Assembly (NCBI GenBank): GCA_964548275.1
Contig: CAZJQI010000020.1
Span: 1-64,000, forward strand
DNA length: 64,000 nucleotides
Source: JAUVUV01 sp964548275
Lineage (GTDB): Bacteria; Gemmatimonadota; Glassbacteria; GWA2-58-10
Direction: 5' to 3'
The position numbers and the translations under genes were made by a program. The notes beneath the pieces were generated by a model that worked only from the letters and a program-made list of their open reading frames with translations, had not been told where the DNA came from and did no database searches. Below, one piece after another: positions 1 through 7,323 of this stretch. The stretch's first letter is position 1, and the number at the start of each line of letters is the position of its first letter.

Positions 1-81
1 GGTAGCTCCAGCTATACCTCTGAAACCAATTTTACAGAACTTTTAGGACTTGACTTTGCCAAGGATTATAAATCGGCGTGA
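1..81 (+). CDS. C-terminal end of a gene cut by the window edge
   Basis: Frame 1 is open from the first base to a TGA at 79-81, giving 26 residues ending in ...GLDFAKDYKSA. The stop overlaps the start of the next gene in a GTGA arrangement (78-81), the usual sign of translational coupling, so this is very probably the end of a real upstream gene in the same operon. The fragment is too short to assign a family. Confidence 0.6.
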   Translation, partial: GSSSYTSETNFTELLGLDFAKDYKSA

Positions 82-410
82 ACCTGGAAAAACAAAACAA
101 TCAACAGACCGAGCCTGAAGAAAGCGACAAGCTGAAAGGGATTATCGGCTATGTTGTAATTGTCATAGCTGTACTGGAGTTTCTGCTCTACTGGTACCTG
201 GTATTCCGTTTCCCTTTGGTAATGATCCCTGTATCAGTACTTTTAACTCTTGTGGCTCTTTATTTCAGGACTAAACGTGAGGCATTCGAGAGTTTCCGGG
301 AGGAGCTGGGCCTTTCGAAGTCTGACCTTGCCTGGCTGAAAAGATATTGTACAGCCTGGGTGTTTATTTCACTATACGGCCTGGCTTTTTCTATTGTTCT
401 GATCAGGTGA
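78..410 (+). CDS. Small membrane protein, function unknown
   Basis: 110 residues from a GTG start that overlaps the preceding stop by 4 bases. A charged N-terminal tail of about 20 residues is followed by two closely spaced hydrophobic segments (about 23-43 and 46-63), a charged cytoplasmic-looking stretch with KSDLAWLKRY, and a third hydrophobic segment at the C-terminus (about 91-108). This predicts a three-helix inner-membrane protein. I recognise no family. The overlap with the upstream gene suggests the two products are made together. Confidence 0.6.
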   Translation: MNLEKQNNQQTEPEESDKLKGIIGYVVIVIAVLEFLLYWYLVFRFPLVMIPVSVLLTLVALYFRTKREAFESFREELGLSKSDLAWLKRYCTAWVFISLYGLAFSIVLIR

Positions 411-518
411 AGCTTTATAATTTCAATTAGATAGGTGCCAAACCCGGATTATTCATGAAACCCAGACCTTGACAGTGCTAATCACTTATTTTTTAGTTTT
501 TTATCATCCACCGAGGGA

Positions 519-603
519 GGGGGGCGGCGGCTGTGCGACCTGGGTCGCACAGAACGTTGTGCAAAAGCACAACGGCGCGCATTTTATGCGCCCGCCGCCC
601 CCC
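519..603. repeat. Cloverleaf-like nested palindrome block
   Basis: A 12-bp perfect GC outer stem (519-530 with 592-603) encloses three consecutive perfect hairpins. The first is 532-540 with 543-551 (arm TGTGCGACC). The second is 555-562 with 567-574 (arm CGTTGTGC, loop AAAA). The third is 577-582 with 586-591 (arm GCGCAT, loop TTT). Almost every base is in a stem. It occupies the otherwise empty gap between the membrane-protein gene and the glycosidase gene (411-719). Either strand could fold, so it may be a mobile palindromic repeat, a structured RNA or a bidirectional terminator. No T-tract follows it. Confidence 0.8.
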
Positions 604-719
604 AGGCCCCGGGGAAACATAAAATCTTACTAATTTATGAATAATCCGGGCGACTAAAATACCTGATAAAAATAATTTATCATTTTCTCCATTTAACATT
701 CCTGCTCTTGGAGGCTGTT

Positions 720-2339
720 ATGAAAAAGCTCCTGATAGTCATTTTACTCCTATCTTGGGCCTGTTCCGCCAATGCAAAAATCGAGGTCTGGGTGCACCCC
801 TGGCTCAAACCGATTTCAATCGAGGAAGCGCCGCCTTCCATGCCGGAGACATCGATCAAGATTCGAACCACACCCGGGGAATACGAACCTGCATGCTTTG
901 CAGTGTGCTCCGAGAAAAAGGCTACGGCCAGTGTTAGCCTGGCTGACTGTACCTCAGGCCCGGTCCTGCCGGGAGCCTGGTGCGAGATTCACAGGGTCGA
1001 GCCAATGGCGGATAACACCCAGCCCAAGCGCCTGTATGAATTTTCCCTCCCCGTGGAACTCAAACCAGATCAAACGCAGTTTTTCTGGGTCACCGTGCGG
1101 CCCCCGGAGGACACTCCTCCTGGCATATACAACGGGAAGATCGAAATCAGCAGTGAATCTGCCATGGAAAGCATCGACTTTTCAGTCGAGGTTCTCCCTT
1201 TCCGTCTCCAGGAGAGCCCGATCACCGGTGGGGTATTCATGTGCCTGGTGGACCTTCCCCCCGGCTGGTACAGGGACATGAAAAAGCACGGTCTGGACGC
1301 GATCCAGTTTTTCACCTGGGAATGGGGTATCAGAGGAAGGGAAACTCTGGGCCAATCAGCCGAATGGGAGCTGGACGCGATCAAGATCAAGCGGCATGGG
1401 GAAAGGATGATGCTGGATTTCACAGTGATGGACGAGATAATGGCCGATCTGAACCAAGCCGGCATGAAAGGGCCGGTGATAATCAGCCTGGGTAACGACC
1501 ATCATCTATTCTACGAGTGCCGGATCGCCCAAACGTTCGGTATTCCGATCGACACCACTGAGGTGACCGACGGCAAGCGGATTATCGCCCCGGCAATCAG
1601 TCCCAGGCTGGATGAGCTTTATGTCGAGGGACTGCGCCAGATCAGGGATCACTGGAGGAGCAAAAAATACCCGCAGGAGCTGGTTGTGCTGATTTACGAC
1701 GAGCCCACCGAGCGGCTTTTGGAGCGCTGCAAGAACCGCTACGACCTGCTTAAAACCGTGATGCCGGATACCAGGGTCTACGGCGTGGTGATGAACCGCC
1801 GGGAGTGGGTCCTGAGCATGATCGACCAATGCGACATAATTGTCACGAACGGGGATTTCATAAAAAATGAGGAAATTGCCCGCACATACGGTAAAGGCTA
1901 CTGGGTTTACGGCGGCCCGCTGGGAGCGGTACATCGGACTCGCTATGACATGGGCTGCCTCCCCTGGCGTATGGATGCCGACGGCGCTTTTTTCTGGATG
2001 TACAATTATTGGTTTTACAATCCTGATGGCTGCGTGGTTTACCGAGATCCCGTAAACCCGGCCAGGCTGGTTAGCTCCACCCGCTGGGAGGCAGTGCGCG
2101 AGGCAACCGACGACCTGCGCTATTTCGCCACAGCCGAGCACTTTTTAAAGAGCGCCCCGACCGGTATAAAGGAAAAAGCAATGGAAAGGCTGCAGATGGT
2201 GAAGCAGTCGATTCCCACCCGCCACCGGGCTCGCAGACCAAGGGGAGTGCCTTCCGATGAGGCAGCCCTGCTGAAATATTTCAACGAGCCGCAGAGGATC
2301 AGGGATGAGGTGATCGGGATAATATTGGATTTACTTTAA
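720..2339 (+). CDS. Secreted GH123-like glycoside hydrolase (DUF4091 type)
   Basis: 539 residues from ATG 720. GGAGG at 710-714, five bases upstream, favours this start over the in-frame TTG at 708. A Sec signal peptide ends near residue 19 (...CSANA before KIEVW). An N-terminal beta-sandwich-like part is followed by a TIM-barrel-like part. An Asp-Glu pair in LIYDEP (about 327-328) fits the catalytic pair of the GH123 N-acetyl-galactosaminidase family. The C-terminus has the family-style segment with SSTRWEAVREATDDLRYF. It faces a sulfatase gene tail to tail 26 bases away, which suggests work on sulfated or aminosugar glycans. The substrate is inferred, not shown. Confidence 0.75.
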   Translation: MKKLLIVILLLSWACSANAKIEVWVHPWLKPISIEEAPPSMPETSIKIRTTPGEYEPACFAVCSEKKATASVSLADCTSGPVLPGAWCEIHRVEPMADNTQPKRLYEFSLPVELKPDQTQFFWVTVRPPEDTPPGIYNGKIEISSESAMESIDFSVEVLPFRLQESPITGGVFMCLVDLPPGWYRDMKKHGLDAIQFFTWEWGIRGRETLGQSAEWELDAIKIKRHGERMMLDFTVMDEIMADLNQAGMKGPVIISLGNDHHLFYECRIAQTFGIPIDTTEVTDGKRIIAPAISPRLDELYVEGLRQIRDHWRSKKYPQELVVLIYDEPTERLLERCKNRYDLLKTVMPDTRVYGVVMNRREWVLSMIDQCDIIVTNGDFIKNEEIARTYGKGYWVYGGPLGAVHRTRYDMGCLPWRMDADGAFFWMYNYWFYNPDGCVVYRDPVNPARLVSSTRWEAVREATDDLRYFATAEHFLKSAPTGIKEKAMERLQMVKQSIPTRHRARRPRGVPSDEAALLKYFNEPQRIRDEVIGIILDLL

Positions 2340-2365
2340 AATAAAACAGATACAGGATATCCCAC

Positions 2366-3772
2366 CTATCCCGCTGTCGCCCCGGTGCGTTTCTCCCAGA
2401 GCACAAGCTTGCGCTGGAGTTCGTACTGGATGCTCCGTACGCCTGGTTCGCTGCAAAGGTTGACCGTTTCTCCGGGGTCGTTTTTCAGGTCGTAAAGCTC
2501 GTGGCCTGCGCCCTGTTCGTAATGGTGGATAAGCTTCCAGTCCCGGGTACGGATCATCCGCATTTGCGCATGAGGCTGGTAATGGTGCTGGTTGTAGATC
2601 AGGTAAAGCTCATCGCGCCAGACAGTCTGCTTCCCTCGCAGCAGCGGCATCATGTTCAATCCTTCAAGCAGCACTCCGGGCCGCCGCCCGAGCCCGGCAA
2701 CCTCGAGCAGGGTAGGGAAATAATCCAGCGAGCTGACCAGCTCATTGCAAACCGTGCCGGGGCGTACCTCGCCGGGATAACGGACGATCAGCGGAACCAT
2801 TGCCGAGGTATCGAAAATGTTGGGCCGGGTTTTGCCTGTGGCCAGCAGGCTGCCGTTGCCTTTGTGCCACATGCCGTGATGGCCGATATTATAGCCGTTG
2901 TCTCCGGTAAAGATGATTATCGTATCATCCAGCACACCGAGTTTTTCCAGTTCGGCCAGGATTCTGCCCAGGTTGCGGTCAACCGAGGTGATACTCGCAT
3001 AATATTTTTCGGTAATTTCCCGGATACGTTGCTCCGGAACCCCCTTCACTTTCGGCACGGTAAGTATCTTTCCCCGGTAGGGTTCCCAGTCCTGCTCGGG
3101 CACAGGCACGTAGGGGGCATGGGGCCGGAATGGATGGAAAAAAAGCGCGAAAGGCTGCTCGCGGTAAGTGCGCAGGAAAGCTAAGGCAAAATCCGCTAAC
3201 ACGTCTGTCAGCCCGCCTTTGTATTGCCGTGTCATTCCATTTTCGAGCAAAGTCGGGTTCATCATTTTTGCCGAGCCTCTCAACCCGCCGGCGAAATAAT
3301 CGAACCCCCGGTTGGTGGGATAGAATGCAGGCTTCGTGTGACCGAGGTGCCATTTGCCCACAAGGCCGGTCCGGTAACCGACCCTTTTGAGCTCCTCAGC
3401 GAGAATGGGCACGTTTTGGGGTAATCCCACAGGTTCCCTGACTCCAATCCAGTCTTCCACTCCCACCTGGTGATTGTAACAGCCTGTCATTACCATTGCC
3501 CGCGACGGCGAACACACCGGGCAGGTGAATGAGCGGGTAAATTTCATCCCCTCTGCGGCAAGACGGTTCATATAGGGGGTGTGAATCTCGGTATTCCCGT
3601 AGGCGCCGACACCCCACTGGGCCTGATCATCCGTGTTGATAAACAGAATATTCGGCTGCTTGCCGGCAGGGGAGGTTTCCGTCCGCGCCCGGCTGCTTTG
3701 CGCGGAGGAAATCAGCGCACCCGCACCGACGACCGCCTGCCTGATGAAACCCCTTCTATTTAGATTTTTCAT
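2366..3772 (-). CDS. Tat-exported type I sulfatase
   Basis: 468 residues. The N-terminus is a twin-arginine signal (NRRGFIRQ at 5-12, then a hydrophobic stretch to about residue 29). The sulfatase signature CSPSR lies at 87-91, where Cys87 would become formylglycine. Metal-binding acidic residues appear in FINTDDQ (45-51) and in the later FTGDNGYN motif followed by HHGMWHKG. AGGAG lies 8 bases before the ATG. The formylglycine-generating enzyme is not in this window. It probably removes sulfate esters from polysaccharides together with the convergent glycosidase. Assignment to the S1 family is firm; the substrate is unknown. Confidence 0.9.
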   Translation of the reverse strand: MKNLNRRGFIRQAVVGAGALISSAQSSRARTETSPAGKQPNILFINTDDQAQWGVGAYGNTEIHTPYMNRLAAEGMKFTRSFTCPVCSPSRAMVMTGCYNHQVGVEDWIGVREPVGLPQNVPILAEELKRVGYRTGLVGKWHLGHTKPAFYPTNRGFDYFAGGLRGSAKMMNPTLLENGMTRQYKGGLTDVLADFALAFLRTYREQPFALFFHPFRPHAPYVPVPEQDWEPYRGKILTVPKVKGVPEQRIREITEKYYASITSVDRNLGRILAELEKLGVLDDTIIIFTGDNGYNIGHHGMWHKGNGSLLATGKTRPNIFDTSAMVPLIVRYPGEVRPGTVCNELVSSLDYFPTLLEVAGLGRRPGVLLEGLNMMPLLRGKQTVWRDELYLIYNQHHYQPHAQMRMIRTRDWKLIHHYEQGAGHELYDLKNDPGETVNLCSEPGVRSIQYELQRKLVLWEKRTGATAG

Positions 3773-3816
3773 TAGCTTTTCTCCTGTTCCGGCGAATTTT
3801 TATCTACCGTAATCTC

Positions 3817-3845
3817 GTTTTAATCTTGTTTATTATAACAGTCAA
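3817..3845 (-). promoter_or_regulatory. Candidate sigma70 promoter of the sulfatase gene
   Basis: On the minus strand TTGACT (3845-3840) is followed after 17 bases by TAAAAC (3822-3817). This is a good -35 with a weak -10, and the predicted start lies about 40 bases before the sulfatase ATG. It overlaps the edge of a permease remnant. Confidence 0.4.
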
Positions 3846-3879
3846 CCAGGGAATCTTTCAACATTGGGCGGGATTTTTC

Positions 3880-4020
3880 CAGCAGAATGTTCCTCCTCGG
3901 GTTTTCCACCTCTTCGGAAAGTGTCGTCAAACCATCGAACCCGATATATGTCAGCGCAGCCAGTGCGGTCCCCCTGGCGATAATCGACCATGAAAAAGAT
4001 GATTTATGATAAAAAGGCTC
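3880..4020 (-). pseudogene. Remnant of an APC-family amino acid permease
   Basis: Within an 83-residue open frame (3820-4071), about 47 residues match the core of amino-acid/polyamine permeases: FYHKSSFSWS, then ALAALTYIGFDG, then LSEEVENPRRNILL. Intact members have more than 400 residues and about 12 membrane helices. Here the sequence before and after this block is unrelated and the frame closes. It is therefore a decayed fragment rather than a small gene. It sits in the gap between the sulfatase and the B12 riboswitch. Confidence 0.65.
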
Positions 4021-4251
4021 AATAGTAGATAACCAGGTCGCTGAGAGTAAGCACGCGGCGGAGCTTGACACCTGAATTGGCTGAGTTCTGTGGCATTATT
4101 ATTATTCGATTTAGGTATAAATTGCCGTACCAGAATCCAATCGTTTTTTAAACTGCGATTTTAAAGCTATCTCTCATTCGCACTTATCAATAAATACCTC
4201 CCTGCACTGTCTGTTACCCGCAATCGAGACCTGCAAAATCTTTTGTTTTTG

Positions 4252-4280
4252 TTGCATACCGCAGTCAGCAAGTGTATTAT
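4252..4280 (+). promoter_or_regulatory. Sigma70-type promoter of the B12 riboswitch unit
   Basis: TTGCAT (4252-4257) and TATTAT (4275-4280) are separated by exactly 17 bases. The predicted transcript would begin at about 4287, just before the first conserved riboswitch element. Position and spacing both support it. Confidence 0.7.
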
Positions 4281-4284
4281 TCTA

Positions 4285-4425
4285 TGGGGTGTTTTACAAG
4301 GGAAAACGGTGAAAATCCGTTGCGGGCCCGCCACTGTGACCGAAGACGAAAGCCGAAACATGCCACTGTCTCAACCGATGGGAAGGCTCGGCAAGTAGGG
4401 TGAATCGGAAGCCAGGAGACCGACC
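4285..4425 (+). ncRNA. Cobalamin riboswitch aptamer
   Basis: The conserved cobalamin aptamer elements occur in order: GGGAAAACGGTGAAAATCC (about 4310-4318 and onward), GCGGGCCCGCCACTGTGAC (about 4322-4340), GCCACTG (about 4362), GGGAAGGC, and the B12 box AGCCAGGAGACC (4410-4421). It lies between a good promoter and a terminator and directly precedes a BtuD/BtuC-type transporter, the classical arrangement for repression of B12 uptake by adenosylcobalamin. Confidence 0.93.
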
Positions 4426-4486
4426 CCGACAACATGAAACCATTTCCCACGGGAGATTGGGAAAACTTATCCAGGTGAAATGCGGC

Positions 4487-4519
4487 ACCCGGTTTATGAC
4501 ATGATGAACCGGGTTTTTT
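4487..4519 (+). terminator. Riboswitch-controlled intrinsic terminator
   Basis: ACCCGGTT (4487-4494) pairs perfectly with AACCGGGT (4507-4514) around a 12-base loop and runs into six T residues. It lies between the B12 box and the first structural gene, so it is most likely the off-state expression platform. An upstream TTCCC/GGGAA pair around 4443-4463 may take part in the switch. Confidence 0.85.
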
Positions 4520-4596
4520 GCTGATTAACCGCTTTCTCCACCGAGCCGGTTCTGGCCTGCGGTTTGTAATCGCTCGGGATTCGGCTGGAGTTTCTT

Positions 4597-5382
4597 GTGA
4601 AAAAAGCTCTTATCGAAATAAAGGATTTTTCCTTTGCCTACGCTAGTGAAAAAATCCTGAAAAGTGTTTCGCTGAATGTCTGCGAAGGCGAATACATCTC
4701 GATCATCGGGCCTAATGGGGCGGGCAAAACGACTCTTTTGAAATGTCTGATAAGAATTCTCAGGGGAGGGAAGGGGATTATCAGGCTCGACGGGCGGTTT
4801 CTTGCCGAATACAGGCAGAAAGAACTTGCCAAGCTGGTAAGTTATGTTCCCCAGGGAGACGGTGGCGGGGCTCTTTTCACAGTGGCGGAGTATGTGCTGA
4901 TGGGTCGCTATCCGTACCTGAGCCCGTTTACCACTTTCAGCGCTGAAGACAGGGGCGAAGCAGAGAACGCCCTCGAACTTACAGGCACCGCTCATCTGGC
5001 CCAAAGGCGACTCAACACCCTGAGCGGCGGAGAGCGCCAGAGGGTATCTATCGCATCCGCAATCGCCCAGGGATCAAGGATCATGCTGCTCGATGAACCG
5101 ACAACTTTTCTGGACCCGCGGCATGAAAATGATGTGCTGAATGTTATCAAAAAAGTCAATCACAACTTCGGTATCACGGTCGTTTCTGTCACCCACGACA
5201 TAAACCACGCTGCTCTTCTGAGTGACAGAATAGTCAGCCTGAAAAACGGAAACGTTATGTTCGATGGTCCGGCAGGGGATATCATGGACAACCGTGTTTT
5301 AGAGAAAATCTACGATAAGAGGTTCAGCTTTGTGAAACATCCGGAAAACGGCTCTCTGATAATCGTACCGGAGGTCGGCTAA
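4597..5382 (+). CDS. ABC transporter ATP-binding protein, cobalamin/siderophore type (BtuD-like)
   Basis: 261 residues from a GTG start with GGAG six bases upstream. It has Walker A GPNGAGKTT (about 35-43), signature LSGGERQR (about 143-150), Walker B IMLLDEPT and the H-loop in VTHD. It is the ATPase of a FecCD/BtuCD-type importer and would work as a dimer with the permease encoded 2 bases downstream. The cobalamin riboswitch upstream points to vitamin B12 or corrinoid uptake rather than iron siderophores. No periplasmic binding protein (BtuF) gene lies in this operon, so it must be encoded elsewhere. Confidence 0.9.
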   Translation: MKKALIEIKDFSFAYASEKILKSVSLNVCEGEYISIIGPNGAGKTTLLKCLIRILRGGKGIIRLDGRFLAEYRQKELAKLVSYVPQGDGGGALFTVAEYVLMGRYPYLSPFTTFSAEDRGEAENALELTGTAHLAQRRLNTLSGGERQRVSIASAIAQGSRIMLLDEPTTFLDPRHENDVLNVIKKVNHNFGITVVSVTHDINHAALLSDRIVSLKNGNVMFDGPAGDIMDNRVLEKIYDKRFSFVKHPENGSLIIVPEVG

Positions 5383-5384
5383 TC

Positions 5385-6392
5385 ATGAGCAGGAAAACCG
5401 CAGTGCCTTTTCTGTTCTCTGTCTGTGCCCTGGCAGTATTGGCTCTTGCTCCTTTCATAGGGATGGAAACCATACCACTGGATTCCATTATCAATCCAGT
5501 GAGTGGGGATACCAGGGCTGAAATTTTCTGGAAAATACGCCTGCCCAGGGTCATACTCTCTTTTTGCGCCGGGGCGGGATTATCTGTCAGTGGAATGACA
5601 TTTCAGGCGATTTTCAGAAATCCGCTTGCCACGCCTTTCACTCTGGGAGTTTCAGGCGGCGCGGCTTTCGGCGCAGCAGCTTATCTCATGGCCGGGATGA
5701 TGATATCGATGCTCGGCTTATCGGGCCAGTCTCTCAGTTCCTTTGCAGGAGCGCTGCTTGCGATTGTCATTGTCTATGGTCTGACCAGGGCTAAAAAGGG
5801 ACTTTCCACAGCCACGATGCTTCTTGCCGGCGTGGCGGTAAATTTCTTTTTCTCCAGTCTTATCCTGTTCATCCAGTACCTGAGCGATTTTACCCATTCG
5901 TATCGGATTATCCGCTGGCTGATGGGAGGAATCGAGACAGTGGGATTCGGTTCAGTGATAACAGTGGCGCCTTTTGTGCTTATCGGCTGCGCGGTGGTGT
6001 TCTTTTTCACGCACGAACTCAACCTGATGTCTCTGAGCGAGGAAACCGCGATCAGCCGGGGGGTCAATGTCAAAGGGATCAAGACCGCGCTGTTTTTCGC
6101 GGTATCTCTGATGGTGGGTGGAGTGGTAGCCCAGTGCGGCCCGATTGGTTTTGTGGGGATGATGTGCCCGCATATCTGCAGACTACTTATCGGCCCGGAC
6201 CATAACTACCTCACTCCCGCTACCTTTCTTTTCGGAGGGATGTTTCTCACTGCCTGCGACATGCTCTCCAGAACCCTTATCGCACCGGCGGAAATACCGA
6301 TAGGGGTGATTACAGCTCTGCTGGGCGGGCCATTTTTCCTCTGGCTTCTGCTGGGGGGCAGCGCGGAGCGGAGTATCTTGAAACAGATTTAG
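5385..6392 (+). CDS. FecCD/BtuC-family ABC permease, probable cobalamin importer
   Basis: 335 residues with about ten hydrophobic segments, typical length for BtuC. Family landmarks include RLPRVILSFCAGAGLSVSG and GNPL-like FRNPLATPFTLGVSGGAAFG near residues 48-90, and GPIGFVGMMCPHICRLL (about 250-266), which holds the ATPase-contact loop. GGAGG lies ten bases before the ATG, inside the end of the ATPase gene, so the two are coupled. Its regulation is by the upstream B12 riboswitch. Confidence 0.9.
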   Translation: MSRKTAVPFLFSVCALAVLALAPFIGMETIPLDSIINPVSGDTRAEIFWKIRLPRVILSFCAGAGLSVSGMTFQAIFRNPLATPFTLGVSGGAAFGAAAYLMAGMMISMLGLSGQSLSSFAGALLAIVIVYGLTRAKKGLSTATMLLAGVAVNFFFSSLILFIQYLSDFTHSYRIIRWLMGGIETVGFGSVITVAPFVLIGCAVVFFFTHELNLMSLSEETAISRGVNVKGIKTALFFAVSLMVGGVVAQCGPIGFVGMMCPHICRLLIGPDHNYLTPATFLFGGMFLTACDMLSRTLIAPAEIPIGVITALLGGPFFLWLLLGGSAERSILKQI

Positions 6393-6664
6393 TCAGGCCT
6401 GGGAAATCAGCCGCAGTCCAGAAATTCCATTCTGCAGCTCGGTGCCAGTGGAGAAAAGCTCATCAATTTGTTTTGAGTGTTTATGATCTGACAGGAGAAT
6501 TTCCTGGAACTGAAATCTATGGATTAACATCCCAACACAGAAGTTAGATCAATTGGAAGAGGAATCAATAATTATCAGGCATCAAAAATCCATGCCCGAC
6601 ACCGGCACAATTGAGCTGGATTGCACCTGCCTCTTGTACTTTTTATTTATCTCCTAGAATTCTT

Positions 6665-6854
6665 CTAGTGTACTGTCCCGGAAGTTAGTTGATTTAAATT
6701 TATGCCCCAAAACATTGGATAACTATTTTGGTATTGATCCTGAAACGCCCGTCCAGTCAGATCGTAGGGGCAGACCCATGTGTCTGCCCGCGGGCGCACG
6801 CACGGGTGCGCCCCCTACGGAATATGTAACCTTATTTCCGGGACACGACACTAG
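6665..6854. mobile_element. 190-bp MITE-like element with inverted ends
   Basis: The ends are imperfect inverted repeats of 19 bp (6665-6683 and 6836-6854), identical at 17 positions: CTAGTGT..TGTCCCGGAA. CTAG at both borders may be the target duplication or target site. No coding capacity is visible. The middle holds a nested palindrome block (6763-6819). The right end abuts and truncates the response-regulator gene at 6851, so the element arrived after that gene existed. The rest of 6393-6664 shows no convincing gene. Confidence 0.75.
6763..6819. repeat. Nested palindrome block inside the MITE
   Basis: An outer stem CGTAGGGG (6763-6770) with CCCCTACG (6812-6819) encloses two hairpins: 6768-6775 with 6782-6789 (arm GGGCAGAC) and 6792-6799 with 6806-6813 (arm GGGCGCAC). 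Arms of the inner and outer stems share some bases, so they would compete. The architecture is the same as the block at 519-603, but the sequence differs. Confidence 0.75.
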
Positions 6855-7138
6855 CTTACTATCATAAAGTGTTCCCTCGATCCCATACGGTCACCTCTTG
6901 AGATTGTGATAATCTTCACATCAGGGAACTCGCACTGTAATTTAATGATAGCGTCTATGCCCTGTTTCTCAAGCCTGATAAGGTCTGTGATGACCAGGTC
7001 TGCCGGTTCTTTACGATAGAGTCTTATCCCCTCTTTACCATTTGGCGCGTACACTATCTCATATCGTGAATTTCCTAAAAATTGCCGAAGCGTTTCCCGC
7101 ATCGCACCCTCATCGTCTATTACAAGAATCCTTGCCAT
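6851..7138 (-). pseudogene. Response regulator receiver truncated by the adjoining MITE
   Basis: 95 residues of a receiver domain (normally about 120). The acidic pair Asp8/Asp9, phosphoacceptor Asp52 (VITDLI) and the start of beta-4 (VKIITIS) are present. After MGSREHF the sequence runs into the element border, and the TAG stop is the CTAG of the element's inverted repeat. The conserved Lys of beta-5 and the last helix are missing, so normal phosphorylation output is unlikely. GGGAG lies 9 bases before the ATG, so the start looks intact. Confidence 0.75.
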
Positions 7139-7162
7139 TACTTATGCTCCCTTTTGCTGTTT

Positions 7163-7216
7163 TTAATCAGTCAAGATATTAGAATCATCATCTACTATGA
7201 GAATCTTTTCACCCAC
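7163..7216 (-). pseudogene. N-terminal stub of another response regulator
   Basis: From a GTG (7216-7214) the minus strand reads a receiver-like start with KILIVDDDSNIL and then stops after 17 residues. The motif is the first strand and acidic pocket of a receiver domain. Nothing downstream continues it, so it looks like a leftover from deletion or recombination between neighbouring receiver genes. Confidence 0.4.
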
Positions 7217-7323
7217 TGGTCGATTATCTCCCGGCAAGCTTTTGTCCCAAATAGAATCCTTTTCCAGAAAGGAACTGCTTCCGGTTGTCGGTCGATTGTT
7301 TTTGCCAAGGCGAAATCATTATC

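Noticed and set aside
1506..2141. 211-codon minus-strand frame inside the GH123-like gene
   Set aside because: Shadow frame. The plus-strand gene has a signal peptide, catalytic motif and ribosome site.
6530..6645. Short plus-strand stretch reading LDQLEEESIIIR, reminiscent of the start of CysD-type sulfate adenylyltransferase
   Set aside because: Only about 12 residues resemble the family and the rest does not. No start codon with a ribosome site. Too weak to annotate.
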